NCBI GenBank assembly: GCA_026992375.1
Contig: JALXAF010000154.1
Location: 1 to 23,856, forward strand
Origin: Anaerolineae bacterium
GTDB lineage: Bacteria; Chloroflexota; Anaerolineae; J102
Reading direction: 5' to 3'
Length of the DNA stretch: 23,856 nucleotides
Shown: positions 15,986 to 22,625 of the stretch, piece after piece
Layout: each line of letters begins with the position of its first letter
Numbering within the stretch: the first letter of the stretch is position 1
The notes under the pieces: generated by a model
Told to the model about the DNA's origin: nothing
What the model saw: only the letters and a program-made list of their open reading frames with translations
Database searches by the model: none
Made by a program: the position numbers and the translations under genes

Positions 15986-16137
15986 CCTGAAAAAACCTTA
16001 ACCACGGAGACACAGAGAGCACGGAGAAAGAAAATGATAGGGTTTGGAGAGGATTTTCTCCGTGAACCCCCTTTATTTTTCTCTGTGTCCTCCGTGTCTC
16101 CGTGTTGAAAAACCTTTTTGCAGGGCATCCAATACTG
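15986..16137. repeat. Palindromic element, unit B of a tandem pair
   Basis: Begins CCTGAAAAAACCTT, with a left arm of CCACGGAGACACAGAG and a right arm of CTCTGTGTCCTCCGTGTCTC, ending in AAAAACCTTTTTGCAGGGCA and AATACTG. Its ends are shared with unit A, but the arm sequence is diverged (CACGGAGACACAGAG instead of CGCAGAG). Confidence 0.7.
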
Positions 16138-16233
16138 AACACTGAACACTCCCATTGTCGCCTTGCTCAACGCTGCCCTGACGATCCTCAATCCTAATCC
16201 TGATCCGAATCCTTCAAAACAGGAGGTATCTTC

Positions 16234-16518
16234 ATGACCCACTACAACCCCCAAGTTAAAAATCCCGGTTTAGCCGCTGTTCTGAGTTTTCTTATCTCTG
16301 GTTTAGGCCAGATTTACAACGGCGAGATCGGGAAAGGATTGCTTATCATCGTGGTTCAAATCATCAACGGCTTATTGACGATGATCTTCGTTGGTTTTGT
16401 CACCGGCGCGATCGTCTGGATCTGGGCCATCTACGACGCCTACAAAACCGCGGAGCGCATCAACGCCAATGCGGGAGGAGCCGGCCGACTACCCGGCCCG
16501 CCGCGCCCGCCGCGATAA
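16234..16518 (+). CDS. TM2-domain membrane protein
   Basis: The 94-aa protein is a TM2-type double-helix hairpin. A conserved entry NPGLAAVLSFLISGLGQIYN leads into GEIGKGLL, followed by two hydrophobic helices and the exit WIWAIYDAYKTAERINA. This GLGQ.YNG..GKG...DAYK pattern is characteristic of TM2 and related small membrane proteins. The short tail is Pro/Arg-rich (PGPPRPPR). A strong Shine-Dalgarno CAGGAGGT at about 16219-16226 supports ATG 16234. A close paralogue with added zinc ribbons is at 19796-20353. The molecular function of this family is generally unknown. Confidence 0.9.
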   Translation: MTHYNPQVKNPGLAAVLSFLISGLGQIYNGEIGKGLLIIVVQIINGLLTMIFVGFVTGAIVWIWAIYDAYKTAERINANAGGAGRLPGPPRPPR

Positions 16519-16589
16519 TAACATGATCACCGGGTCTTCTCTCGTTTGCCCATGACTTTAGAAAGACCCTGACCAGTAGAAGGCCAAAC

Positions 16590-16618
16590 TTGACAACATG
16601 GCGTCTTTTTGCTATCCT
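16590..16618 (+). promoter_or_regulatory. Strong sigma70-type promoter
   Basis: TTGACA at 16590-16595, a 17-bp spacer and TATCCT at 16613-16618. Transcription should start near 16625 and read the hairpin-rich leader and then the VWA/PEP-CTERM gene. Confidence 0.75.
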
Positions 16619-16624
16619 GTAACG

Positions 16625-16743
16625 AAATAATAAGCTGTTGCTTCTCTGCTCCCTAAAAACCGAAGCAACTCCGCCAGAGATTGTAAGACATCCGGGGGTT
16701 GACCCGTCGTCCTTGTGACGTTCGCGTTGACCCCCGGTTTTTT
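16625..16743 (+). ncRNA. Structured leader RNA or small RNA ending in an intrinsic terminator
   Basis: Between the promoter and the terminator lies about 119 nt with no ORF of note. GTTGCTTC (16637-16644) pairs perfectly with GAAGCAAC (16662-16669). TCTCTG, beginning at the 3' end of the first arm (16643-16648), can pair with CAGAGA (16675-16680), giving a pseudoknot or a competing fold. The terminator follows. This is the layout of a transcription-attenuating riboswitch or leader, or of a free sRNA. I did not recognise a known class. Confidence 0.45.
16692..16743 (+). terminator. Intrinsic terminator in the leader of the VWA/PEP-CTERM gene
   Basis: CCGGGGGT (16692-16699) pairs with ACCCCCGG (16730-16737), with an inner CGTC/GACG stem, and a run of six T follows (16738-16743). 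It lies 59 bp upstream of the ATG at 16803, so transcription of that gene may depend on read-through. Confidence 0.85.
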
Positions 16744-16802
16744 ATTGTCTGGCAAATTGCCATCGCTCAATCCTTTTTTCCATTCACATTCAGGAGGAAG
16801 CT

Positions 16803-17960
16803 ATGAAAACTCAACGGAAGCAGTTTGTGGTAACTGCCGTCATGGCAGCTCTTGTACTTGCCTTTCTGGTGGCACCCATTATGGCGGTTGCTGCGCCAAT
16901 AGATATTACTAGAGTAGATAAAACAATCACTCCAGATACAGTAGCGTCCGGACAGGAAGCCACCGTAACCCTGACCTTTGACGGCGATGCTTGTGATGTT
17001 GGCACTGTCGGTGCGGATGTGGCGCTGGTGATGGATCGGTCATGGAGCATGTATTTGAGTTGTGACGCTCCTGGCTGTCCAAACCCCACGGAAGATCGAA
17101 TTGGACCTGCAGTTGAAGCAGCAAAAGGTTTTATACAGCGCATGGATTTTTCTCGGGATCAAGGAGCAGTAATAGCCTTTGCCAAATACGGCGACATTTT
17201 GGCCCCATTAGGAAGTTCCCAGGCACAACTTGAAGCACAACTCGATTGGTTGATTAACAATCCTGCTGATACCGAAGCCAACGGAGGCACAGCCATTGGT
17301 AACGGCATTTACGCTGCTCATCAGGAATTGATCAGTGGTCGTCACAAACCAGGAAACGCTGCCGCCATGATCGTCCTGTCGGACGGTGAAGAAAATCAAT
17401 ACTCCGATCCTATCGGTCGGGCAAACGCGGCGTGCAACGATGGCATTCAAGTGTTTACCATCGGGCTTGGCAGCAGTGTAGACAGCAGTATGCAGAGCAT
17501 TCCATGCAATGGTGGTTTCTACAGCTATGCACCCACACCTGCAGATCTCGATGCTATTTACCAGAGTATTGCCGACACAGTTTTGGGGCCGCTGGGAACC
17601 AATGCTGTCGTCACTGATACCGTGCCCTCAGGACTCGCTGTCGTGCCTGGTTCCATCAGCCACGGCGGCGTTCTCTCCGGCGATGTCATCACCTGGCAAC
17701 TGACGCAGGTGAAGAAGGGAACAGTGCTTTCATACCGGGTGTCTGCCACCGAGCCAGGCACATATGTGGTTGGTCCTGGCGCTATCACCTATGATGACTG
17801 TGCCGGCGTTTCCCAAACGATGGATTTCCCCGATCGTATGCTGACTGTAACCAACGCCCCACCCCCCAGCGAAATACCCGAACCCACCACGATCCTACTG
17901 CTTGGTTCCGGGCTTGCAGGTCTGGCCGGTTATGTGCGCCGCAAGCGCAATCATGCCTAG
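16803..17960 (+). CDS. Secreted von Willebrand factor A protein with PEP-CTERM sorting tail
   Basis: The 385-aa product has a signal peptide (about 1-31), then a short beta region and a VWA domain (about 70-265) with a full MIDAS site: DRSWS at 78-82, Thr163 in GGTAIG and Asp194 in LSDGEE. Metal-dependent ligand or surface binding is therefore plausible. A DUF11-like beta domain follows (about 268-350, NAVVTDTVPSGLAVV). The C-terminus is a textbook PEP-CTERM signal: IPEPTT at about 357-362, a hydrophobic helix LLLGSGLAGLAGYV and the basic end RRKRNHA. Exosortases cut near the PEP and anchor or release the protein. The exosortase is encoded next door (18046), so this is its likely dedicated substrate. 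AGGAGG at 16792-16797 supports the start. Expression is preceded by a leader terminator. Confidence 0.95.
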   Translation: MKTQRKQFVVTAVMAALVLAFLVAPIMAVAAPIDITRVDKTITPDTVASGQEATVTLTFDGDACDVGTVGADVALVMDRSWSMYLSCDAPGCPNPTEDRIGPAVEAAKGFIQRMDFSRDQGAVIAFAKYGDILAPLGSSQAQLEAQLDWLINNPADTEANGGTAIGNGIYAAHQELISGRHKPGNAAAMIVLSDGEENQYSDPIGRANAACNDGIQVFTIGLGSSVDSSMQSIPCNGGFYSYAPTPADLDAIYQSIADTVLGPLGTNAVVTDTVPSGLAVVPGSISHGGVLSGDVITWQLTQVKKGTVLSYRVSATEPGTYVVGPGAITYDDCAGVSQTMDFPDRMLTVTNAPPPSEIPEPTTILLLGSGLAGLAGYVRRKRNHA

Positions 17961-17996
17961 GCCACGGTGGAGTAGTCAGTCGTAAGAATGCATTGC

Positions 17997-18032
17997 AGAA
18001 TCGGGTGGACGTCATGTTCGCCCGATTCTTTT
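17997..18032 (+). terminator. Intrinsic terminator between the VWA and exosortase genes
   Basis: AGAATCGGG (17997-18005) pairs with CCCGATTCT (18021-18029) and is followed by a short T-run to 18032. It probably limits read-through so the substrate is made in excess over the sorting enzyme. Confidence 0.75.
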
Positions 18033-18045
18033 CATCCCCGCATAA

Positions 18046-18873
18046 ATGAAACGAATTCTTGCTTCCAATCATATCCAGTATGGGGCAATCGCCCTGCTCG
18101 GCGCGGTTATTTTTGCGCCGGTTGGACGTTGGCTGGTTTTAGAATGGGTGAGTAGCGATTATTACAGCCACGGTCCCTTGGTTCCACTGGTTTCCTTATT
18201 TTTCGCCTGGCGCGTTATCCCCCGTCTGGAAAGACACTTCGATAATCGCGGGCTTATGCTTCTGTCCGTGAGCATGGCCGCCTATCTTTTGGCGCTTTCT
18301 TATCGCGCCTATTACATGGCAGCGCTCATCATGATCGTTATCCTGGCAGGCATGGCCTGGTCGTATTGGGGATGGCAGGGCTTAAGAAAACTGGCTTTTC
18401 CCCTGGCATTTCTGGTGTTCATGATCCCATTTCCTTTTGTAGAAGCCAGTAGCCTGCCTCTCTCGTTGCTAACCGGACAGATCGCCACCCGGCTCATGCA
18501 AACTTTGGGGTTGGAGGTCTCCGTACAGGGAGCCGCCGTGAGTCTGCCCCATGTCAATCTGGTGGTAGGGGCTCAATGTTCAGGCGTTCGTTCTATCGTC
18601 AGCCTGTTCACCCTTTCGACCGTGTTTGTATATATTGTGGAGGGAACATGGGAAAGAAAAGTGTTGTTGTTTCTTTCTGTGATTCCGGCTGCTATTATCG
18701 GCAATATTTTGCGAGTCAGTTCCCTGTTGCTGGTTGCCAATCACTGGGGCGCAGAAGCAGGCTTTAAGTACTATCACGATTATTCCGGCTTCGTTTTCTT
18801 TTTCTTCGTCCTTCTCACTCTTCTTTCGATAGCGAAACTTCTGAAATGCGACAAGATTCGAAGCGATCTCTGA
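18046..18873 (+). CDS. xrt: Exosortase (PEP-CTERM sorting transpeptidase/protease)
   Basis: The 275-aa protein is a polytopic membrane protein with about seven or eight hydrophobic helices. Exosortase signature residues are intact: Cys178 in GAQCSGVRS, Arg223 in GNILRVSS and His244 in YYHDYSGF. An early SSDYYSHGPLVPLVS segment also matches the family. The enzyme cleaves PEP-CTERM tails, with the Cys as nucleophile. The only PEP-CTERM protein in the window is its upstream neighbour. A separate EpsI-like gene overlaps its end by 28 nt, so the two are translationally coupled. No clear Shine-Dalgarno is visible before ATG 18046, and the gene is just beyond a terminator, so low expression is expected. 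Subtype could not be assigned by eye. Confidence 0.94.
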   Translation: MKRILASNHIQYGAIALLGAVIFAPVGRWLVLEWVSSDYYSHGPLVPLVSLFFAWRVIPRLERHFDNRGLMLLSVSMAAYLLALSYRAYYMAALIMIVILAGMAWSYWGWQGLRKLAFPLAFLVFMIPFPFVEASSLPLSLLTGQIATRLMQTLGLEVSVQGAAVSLPHVNLVVGAQCSGVRSIVSLFTLSTVFVYIVEGTWERKVLLFLSVIPAAIIGNILRVSSLLLVANHWGAEAGFKYYHDYSGFVFFFFVLLTLLSIAKLLKCDKIRSDL

Positions 18874-19517
18874 TTGTTTTGGCCATTATGATCGCAGCTA
18901 TCTTTATCATGGCGGGGATCTATGGTCGCGATTTCTTACAGAACAGATTGTTGGGCCAAAAGCAGGGCTATACTTTTGTCACCGATATCGATCGGTGGCG
19001 GAAAACCCGCCGTGAGCGTGTGGTGCGATCATACTATGATTTCTCCCTTGGCCCCCAATTGCATCGACTTCCTTTGGAGATTGGCGAATGGATGGGAAAA
19101 GACGTGCCCCAAGACAATGTAGAGGTGCAAATTTTACTGGAACCTGAAGAATATGTTCGGCGGTTGTATCATAACAAGAATAATGATTTCGTCTGGTTGA
19201 GCATCATTGGCAGCCGCCAGCTGAAATCATTTCATCCCCCTCAAATTTGTTATGACGCCGACGGATGGCAAACCGAAATCACCTCCAAGGAAATCGAACT
19301 CGCAAAGGGAAGCATATTCGCAATCCATGTCGACGCAGTAAAGAATGATTTTGAGCATGTCATCCTCTACTTCTTCCTTTATCCCGATTATTTGCGCGAT
19401 CCCTCGCGGGGCATTGTTCTATTCAAAGTGACTGCCCCCCTGAAAGGCTCGGAGGAAGCAACTCTGGAATTGGAGAAAGAATTCATTCGCCAATTTTTCT
19501 ATGAAGCCAAGCAGTAG
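18846..19517 (+). CDS. EpsI-like exosortase-associated protein (DUF3485)
   Basis: The 223-aa protein has an N-terminal membrane anchor (about 8-26) and a periplasm- or exterior-facing domain. SFHPPQICYDADGW, with His130 and Cys135, matches the conserved H-P-x-x-C..GW box of EpsI/DUF3485 proteins, which occur as separate partners of exosortases or fused to their C-termini. The domain also has the early WRKTRRERV/LPLEIGEWMGKD segment typical of EpsI. The gene overlaps the exosortase gene by 28 nt. A role in assisting sorting or polysaccharide-linked export is known only in outline for the family. Confidence 0.88.
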   Translation: MRQDSKRSLIVLAIMIAAIFIMAGIYGRDFLQNRLLGQKQGYTFVTDIDRWRKTRRERVVRSYYDFSLGPQLHRLPLEIGEWMGKDVPQDNVEVQILLEPEEYVRRLYHNKNNDFVWLSIIGSRQLKSFHPPQICYDADGWQTEITSKEIELAKGSIFAIHVDAVKNDFEHVILYFFLYPDYLRDPSRGIVLFKVTAPLKGSEEATLELEKEFIRQFFYEAKQ

Positions 19518-19665
19518 TCGTGGTGGCGCACGATACATTTTTACCCCGAATAGAGCATTGAGCGAGTACGCCGAATGAATTCAGGTCTGAGGGCGTTCCG
19601 CCGCATGATGATCCTTTCCTAGGGAGCCCATGGTCTCTTTGGGAAAGCTTTGCAGAACCGGACGG

Positions 19666-19695
19666 CCTCCCCCTGAACGCAGCTCGGGGGGGAGG
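19666..19695 (+). repeat. Hairpin in the 19518-19795 intergenic region
   Basis: CCTCCCCC (19666-19673) pairs with GGGGGAGG (19688-19695). No T-run follows, so it may be a transcription pause or processed end after the EpsI-like gene. The rest of 19518-19795 shows no convincing gene or repeat. Confidence 0.4.
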
Positions 19696-19795
19696 TTGGA
19701 GGGGGGCGCCATGCGGCAAAAGGAAAAGACCATAGACTACCGAATGTATTTCATTCCCTCATCTTTTAATCTTTCACCATCGAAAGGAGTTCATC

Positions 19796-20353
19796 ATGAC
19801 TTACCAACACCCCCAAATCAAGAGTCCCGGGCTGGCGGCCGTATTAAGCTTTCTGTGGGGGGGACTGGGCCAGATTTACAACGGTGAAATCGGTAAGGGG
19901 CTATTGATCATGTTTGTGCAGTTTATCAACGCGCTATTGATGCTTGTGCTAATTGGCTTTTTCACCTGGCCTATTGTTTGGATATGGGGTATTTATGATG
20001 CCTACAAGACGGCTGAACGCATCAATGCCGAAGCGGCCATGCAAGCTCAGCAGCGGATGGGGATGAATACAAAGGTATGCCCCCAGTGCGCGGAGCGCGT
20101 CCCCATCGAAGCGAAGGTCTGTCGTTATTGCGGATATCAATTCGAAACAGCGCAGCAGCCCGCCATGCTACCCACCAATACCGCACAAGCTGCTGAGGCG
20201 CAGACACAGGCGGAAACCACGCCTGCGCCGCCGGCAAAAGCCCAAACCAAAACCTGCCCTGCCTGTCTGGCTGAAATCCTCGCGGACGCCAAGTTCTGTA
20301 TGCACTGCGGGCATAGATTCGACGACGAGGGCGTGGCGGCCGCGGGCCTGTAA
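19796..20353 (+). CDS. TM2-domain protein with two C-terminal zinc ribbons
   Basis: The 185-aa protein repeats the TM2 hairpin of the 16234-16518 product almost residue for residue (SPGLAAVLSFLWGGLGQIYN, GEIGKGLL, YDAYKTAERINA). It then adds a zinc ribbon CPQC..CRYC (about 98-115), an Ala/Gln/Thr/Pro linker and a second zinc ribbon CPAC..CMHC (about 156-175). It is therefore a membrane-anchored cytoplasmic zinc-ribbon protein. AAGGAG at about 19783-19788 supports the start. It heads the group 19796-23856, where gaps are short and two further zinc-ribbon membrane proteins occur. No enzymatic motif is visible. Confidence 0.9.
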   Translation: MTYQHPQIKSPGLAAVLSFLWGGLGQIYNGEIGKGLLIMFVQFINALLMLVLIGFFTWPIVWIWGIYDAYKTAERINAEAAMQAQQRMGMNTKVCPQCAERVPIEAKVCRYCGYQFETAQQPAMLPTNTAQAAEAQTQAETTPAPPAKAQTKTCPACLAEILADAKFCMHCGHRFDDEGVAAAGL

Positions 20354-20380
20354 ACGGGCGCTGTTCATGACCGCATGATA

Positions 20381-20384
20381 GGAG
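20381..20384 (+). promoter_or_regulatory. Ribosome binding site setting the ATG start at 20393
   Basis: GGAG within TAGGAG lies 8 nt before ATG 20393. The in-frame ATG at 20375 would put this site inside the gene. Confidence 0.65.
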
Positions 20385-20392
20385 CCAATGTG

Positions 20393-20815
20393 ATGAAGGA
20401 TTACCAAACAGATTTTGACGCCAACCACGAAGTCGATCAAGCCCCCACAAAGCTTTCCGAGACCGGCCAGCGGGCCATGCAAGGTTATGACGCCTCCCCT
20501 TCCGAAGATCGGGACGCAGCCATCGCTGCGCTGGAACGTCGCGTTGAGCAGCTCCGGGCCGAAACCGAGGCCCGCGAAGCCGCAGAAAAGGCTCGCTGGG
20601 AGCAACTTCAACAACAGTCCGACTCCGTGCAGCCTTCGGATCACGACGATGCCCTTGCTGCCGAGGCCGCTCGTCCCGCCATCGCCACCACCGAATTGGG
20701 CAAGGCCCGACAGGTGGAGGCGGGCGCGGAAATGCCCGAGCGGAAATTGTATTCCGATATCGACGAAACACGCGGGCGAGAAGGTTCCATTTATCGCCCC
20801 GGCCGGCTCCGGTGA
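20393..20815 (+). CDS. Small coiled-coil protein with LSxxGxxAxxG motif and C-terminal RPGRL tail
   Basis: The 140-aa protein has a polar N-terminus containing LSETGQRAMQG (residues 21-31), a coiled coil at about 43-75 rich in Glu/Arg/Ala, a disordered Ser/Asp/Ala linker, and the C-terminus GSIYRPGRLR. The first motif recurs in the products of 22440-22625 and 22622-23422. The RPGxL end matches the last residues of two proteins in the FtsK/WXG100 operon 14 kb upstream. It therefore links the two gene groups. No signal peptide, Cys or membrane segment is present. It may be an exported carrier, a chaperone or an adaptor (inference). No known family was recognised. It ends 8 nt before the next gene. 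Confidence 0.75.
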   Translation: MKDYQTDFDANHEVDQAPTKLSETGQRAMQGYDASPSEDRDAAIAALERRVEQLRAETEAREAAEKARWEQLQQQSDSVQPSDHDDALAAEAARPAIATTELGKARQVEAGAEMPERKLYSDIDETRGREGSIYRPGRLR

Positions 20816-20823
20816 ATTGAACC

Positions 20824-22425
20824 ATGTCTTCTCCTCCTGTTTGTCCCAACTGCGGCGTCCGGTCACGTCGACCTGACGCCCGCTTTTGCCAGAATTGCGG
20901 CTATCCCCTGAACGCCGCGGCTGTAGCTGTCGGTGCAGGCGCCGCGCGCAGCCGCCACGGCAAACCCTGGCTCTGGCTCGGCGGGGCGTTGCTGGTGGTG
21001 CTGATGCTGGTGGGCGTCTTCCTATTTGGGCCCGGGCGTAAGCTGTTGCCCTGCTGCCAGCCGCCTCAAAAACAACCGGTGAGCGTTATCCCATCCTCGC
21101 CCGCTCTCACCTCGGAAGCCACCGCGGCCGCGGAATCCGCCACGCCAACACCTCCGCCACCTACGCCTACGCCGCTGCCAACGCGTACGTCAGCGCCCCC
21201 GCCGACGCCCCAAGCCACCGACACCCCGGTCCCCCCATCCACGTCCACACCCATCCCTCCCACCGATACGCCCGTTCCAACCCGACCTCCTGCGTCCCCC
21301 ATCATCGCCGAGTTGGCATTCATTCCCCTTTCTATTCAACACATCGCCAATTCGAACACCCAGGAAGGCTATCGCAATCCCCCGGTGGGCCAGGTCACCC
21401 TGGGAGGCGTTCCTTTCGATCTTGGTCATGGTGAAAGCGTCGTCACCCAGGCAAATCCCTTGCCCGATCATCCCACCACCGTCACCATCCCCGCGGGCAT
21501 CGCCAATCCCCAAACCGTCTATCTCCTGCTGACAGGCGGTGATCTATTCGTTTCCTTCGATGGCAAAAAGTTGGGAGAGGTAAACTTGGTATTTGACAAT
21601 GGTGAAACGTATGCCGTCCCATTGATCGCTGGAGAGAACATTCGTGAATGGAAGCATTTTCAATCGAATGTCGTCTCCCATATCTCCAGCCCGCTGGTAA
21701 CCGAAGTGTGGCGCGGGGGGAACAATTATGATTCGGGCGATGCGGTATTCGATATGTTACGCATCGATGTGCCCCCCTCGCTGCGAAACAGAACCCTGTT
21801 GCGCATCGACGTATTGGATCAAACACAACAAACCGTGGGGCAGATGGATCCCGCCATCAATCTGAATGGCGTTACCGTCGCCGCCCTGATCATGAGGGAG
21901 CAGCCCACCCCCACCGCGCTTCCAACCCCGACGGCGGTTCCGCCCACGCCTACGCCTCTGCCTCCACCGACTCCCACTCCTTGCGCCATCCAGCCTCAAG
22001 GGCGGTTTGGCGCGATTTGGCGACAATATCAAAGCATGTTGGGATGCGCCATCAATGACGAGGTGGAAACCGGAGGCGCGACCCAGCGTTTCCAATATGG
22101 ACGCATGATCTGGCGCGAAAATATCAATTGGCACTATGTCTTGCATGACGATGGAACCTGGGAAAATTATCGAGACGAATATCAAGAAGGGATGCAGGAG
22201 CCCGGCTATCAGGCTCCACCGGGCCTGGTGACCCCGGTGCGTGGATTTGGCATCGTGTGGCGCAAATACCAGGGCGGCCCTGACTCGCCCCGCGTGGGTT
22301 GGGGCGTTGAAAAGGAGTACTGGGCGCCCTTCCGAGTTCAGGATTTCGAGAAAGGCCTGATTATCGAATTGGAAGGGACCATCTACGTGTTGGGCGACAA
22401 CGGCGCCCGCTGGCTTACACCATGA
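20824..22425 (+). CDS. Zinc-ribbon, membrane-anchored protein with Pro/Thr-rich stalk and LGFP-like C-terminal repeats
   Basis: The 533-aa protein begins with a zinc ribbon (Cys7, Cys10, Cys22, Cys25), then a transmembrane helix at about 48-68 and a Pro/Thr-rich stalk (about 95-160). A beta-rich domain of about 165-358 follows, opening FIPLSIQHIAN and containing a GGNNYDSGDAVFDMLRID stretch. A second PT-rich linker (about 359-388) leads to two similar C-terminal modules: FGAIWRQYQSMLGCAIND at about 395 and FGIVWRKYQGG.. at about 475. These resemble LGFP-type or related wall-binding repeats. The topology is likely a cytoplasmic zinc ribbon with an exterior stalk and binding modules. It is flanked by motif-sharing small genes (8-nt gap upstream, next ATG 14 nt after its stop), which suggests a surface component of the same system. 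The Shine-Dalgarno is weak. Confidence 0.87.
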   Translation: MSSPPVCPNCGVRSRRPDARFCQNCGYPLNAAAVAVGAGAARSRHGKPWLWLGGALLVVLMLVGVFLFGPGRKLLPCCQPPQKQPVSVIPSSPALTSEATAAAESATPTPPPPTPTPLPTRTSAPPPTPQATDTPVPPSTSTPIPPTDTPVPTRPPASPIIAELAFIPLSIQHIANSNTQEGYRNPPVGQVTLGGVPFDLGHGESVVTQANPLPDHPTTVTIPAGIANPQTVYLLLTGGDLFVSFDGKKLGEVNLVFDNGETYAVPLIAGENIREWKHFQSNVVSHISSPLVTEVWRGGNNYDSGDAVFDMLRIDVPPSLRNRTLLRIDVLDQTQQTVGQMDPAINLNGVTVAALIMREQPTPTALPTPTAVPPTPTPLPPPTPTPCAIQPQGRFGAIWRQYQSMLGCAINDEVETGGATQRFQYGRMIWRENINWHYVLHDDGTWENYRDEYQEGMQEPGYQAPPGLVTPVRGFGIVWRKYQGGPDSPRVGWGVEKEYWAPFRVQDFEKGLIIELEGTIYVLGDNGARWLTP

Positions 22426-22427
22426 TC

Positions 22428-22432
22428 AGGAG
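22428..22432 (+). promoter_or_regulatory. Ribosome binding site setting the ATG start at 22440
   Basis: AGGAG lies 7 nt before ATG 22440. The ATG at 22422, overlapping the previous stop, lacks its own site. Confidence 0.65.
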
Positions 22433-22439
22433 CATAACC

Positions 22440-22625
22440 ATGCCACTGGAGAAATCGATCACCGACACGGCGTTATCCGTCACCCAAGTCACCAAAACAT
22501 TCATGAAAGAGATCTGGAGCAGGCTGGACGCCGCGGCCGAAAAACCGCGGCCCAGCGACTATCTTAGTGAGAAAGGCATCAAAGCCATTCAAGGCGTTCA
22601 AGAACATAAGGGACTCGACTCATGA
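22440..22625 (+). CDS. Very small protein with LSEKGIKAIQG motif
   Basis: The 61-aa protein has an amphipathic helix at about 10-35 (one Trp at 26) and the motif LSEKGIKAIQG at residues 42-52 near its C-terminus. The motif is shared with the 20393-20815 and 22622-23422 products, where it lies near the N-terminus. The stop overlaps the start of the next gene by 4 nt (ATGA), so the two are made together. This resembles a small partner or targeting factor encoded just upstream of an effector, as LXG-associated small proteins are in Bacillota T7SS (analogy only). No known family was recognised. Confidence 0.7.
   Translation: MPLEKSITDTALSVTQVTKTFMKEIWSRLDAAAEKPRPSDYLSEKGIKAIQGVQEHKGLDS

Noticed and set aside
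15840..16254. Minus-strand open frames in the intergenic repeat field
   Set aside because: They run through the palindromic elements and encode low-complexity repeats of Arg/Thr/Glu with no domain. No ribosome binding site was seen.
16625..16743. Known riboswitch class (preQ1 or cyclic-di-GMP) in the leader
   Set aside because: The hairpin plus A-rich loop and the PEP-CTERM context suggested these, but the conserved core bases of neither class could be found by eye.
19630..19887. Open frame overlapping the start of the second TM2 gene
   Set aside because: Composition is low in recognisable structure, and it overlaps a well-supported gene with its own ribosome binding site in another frame.
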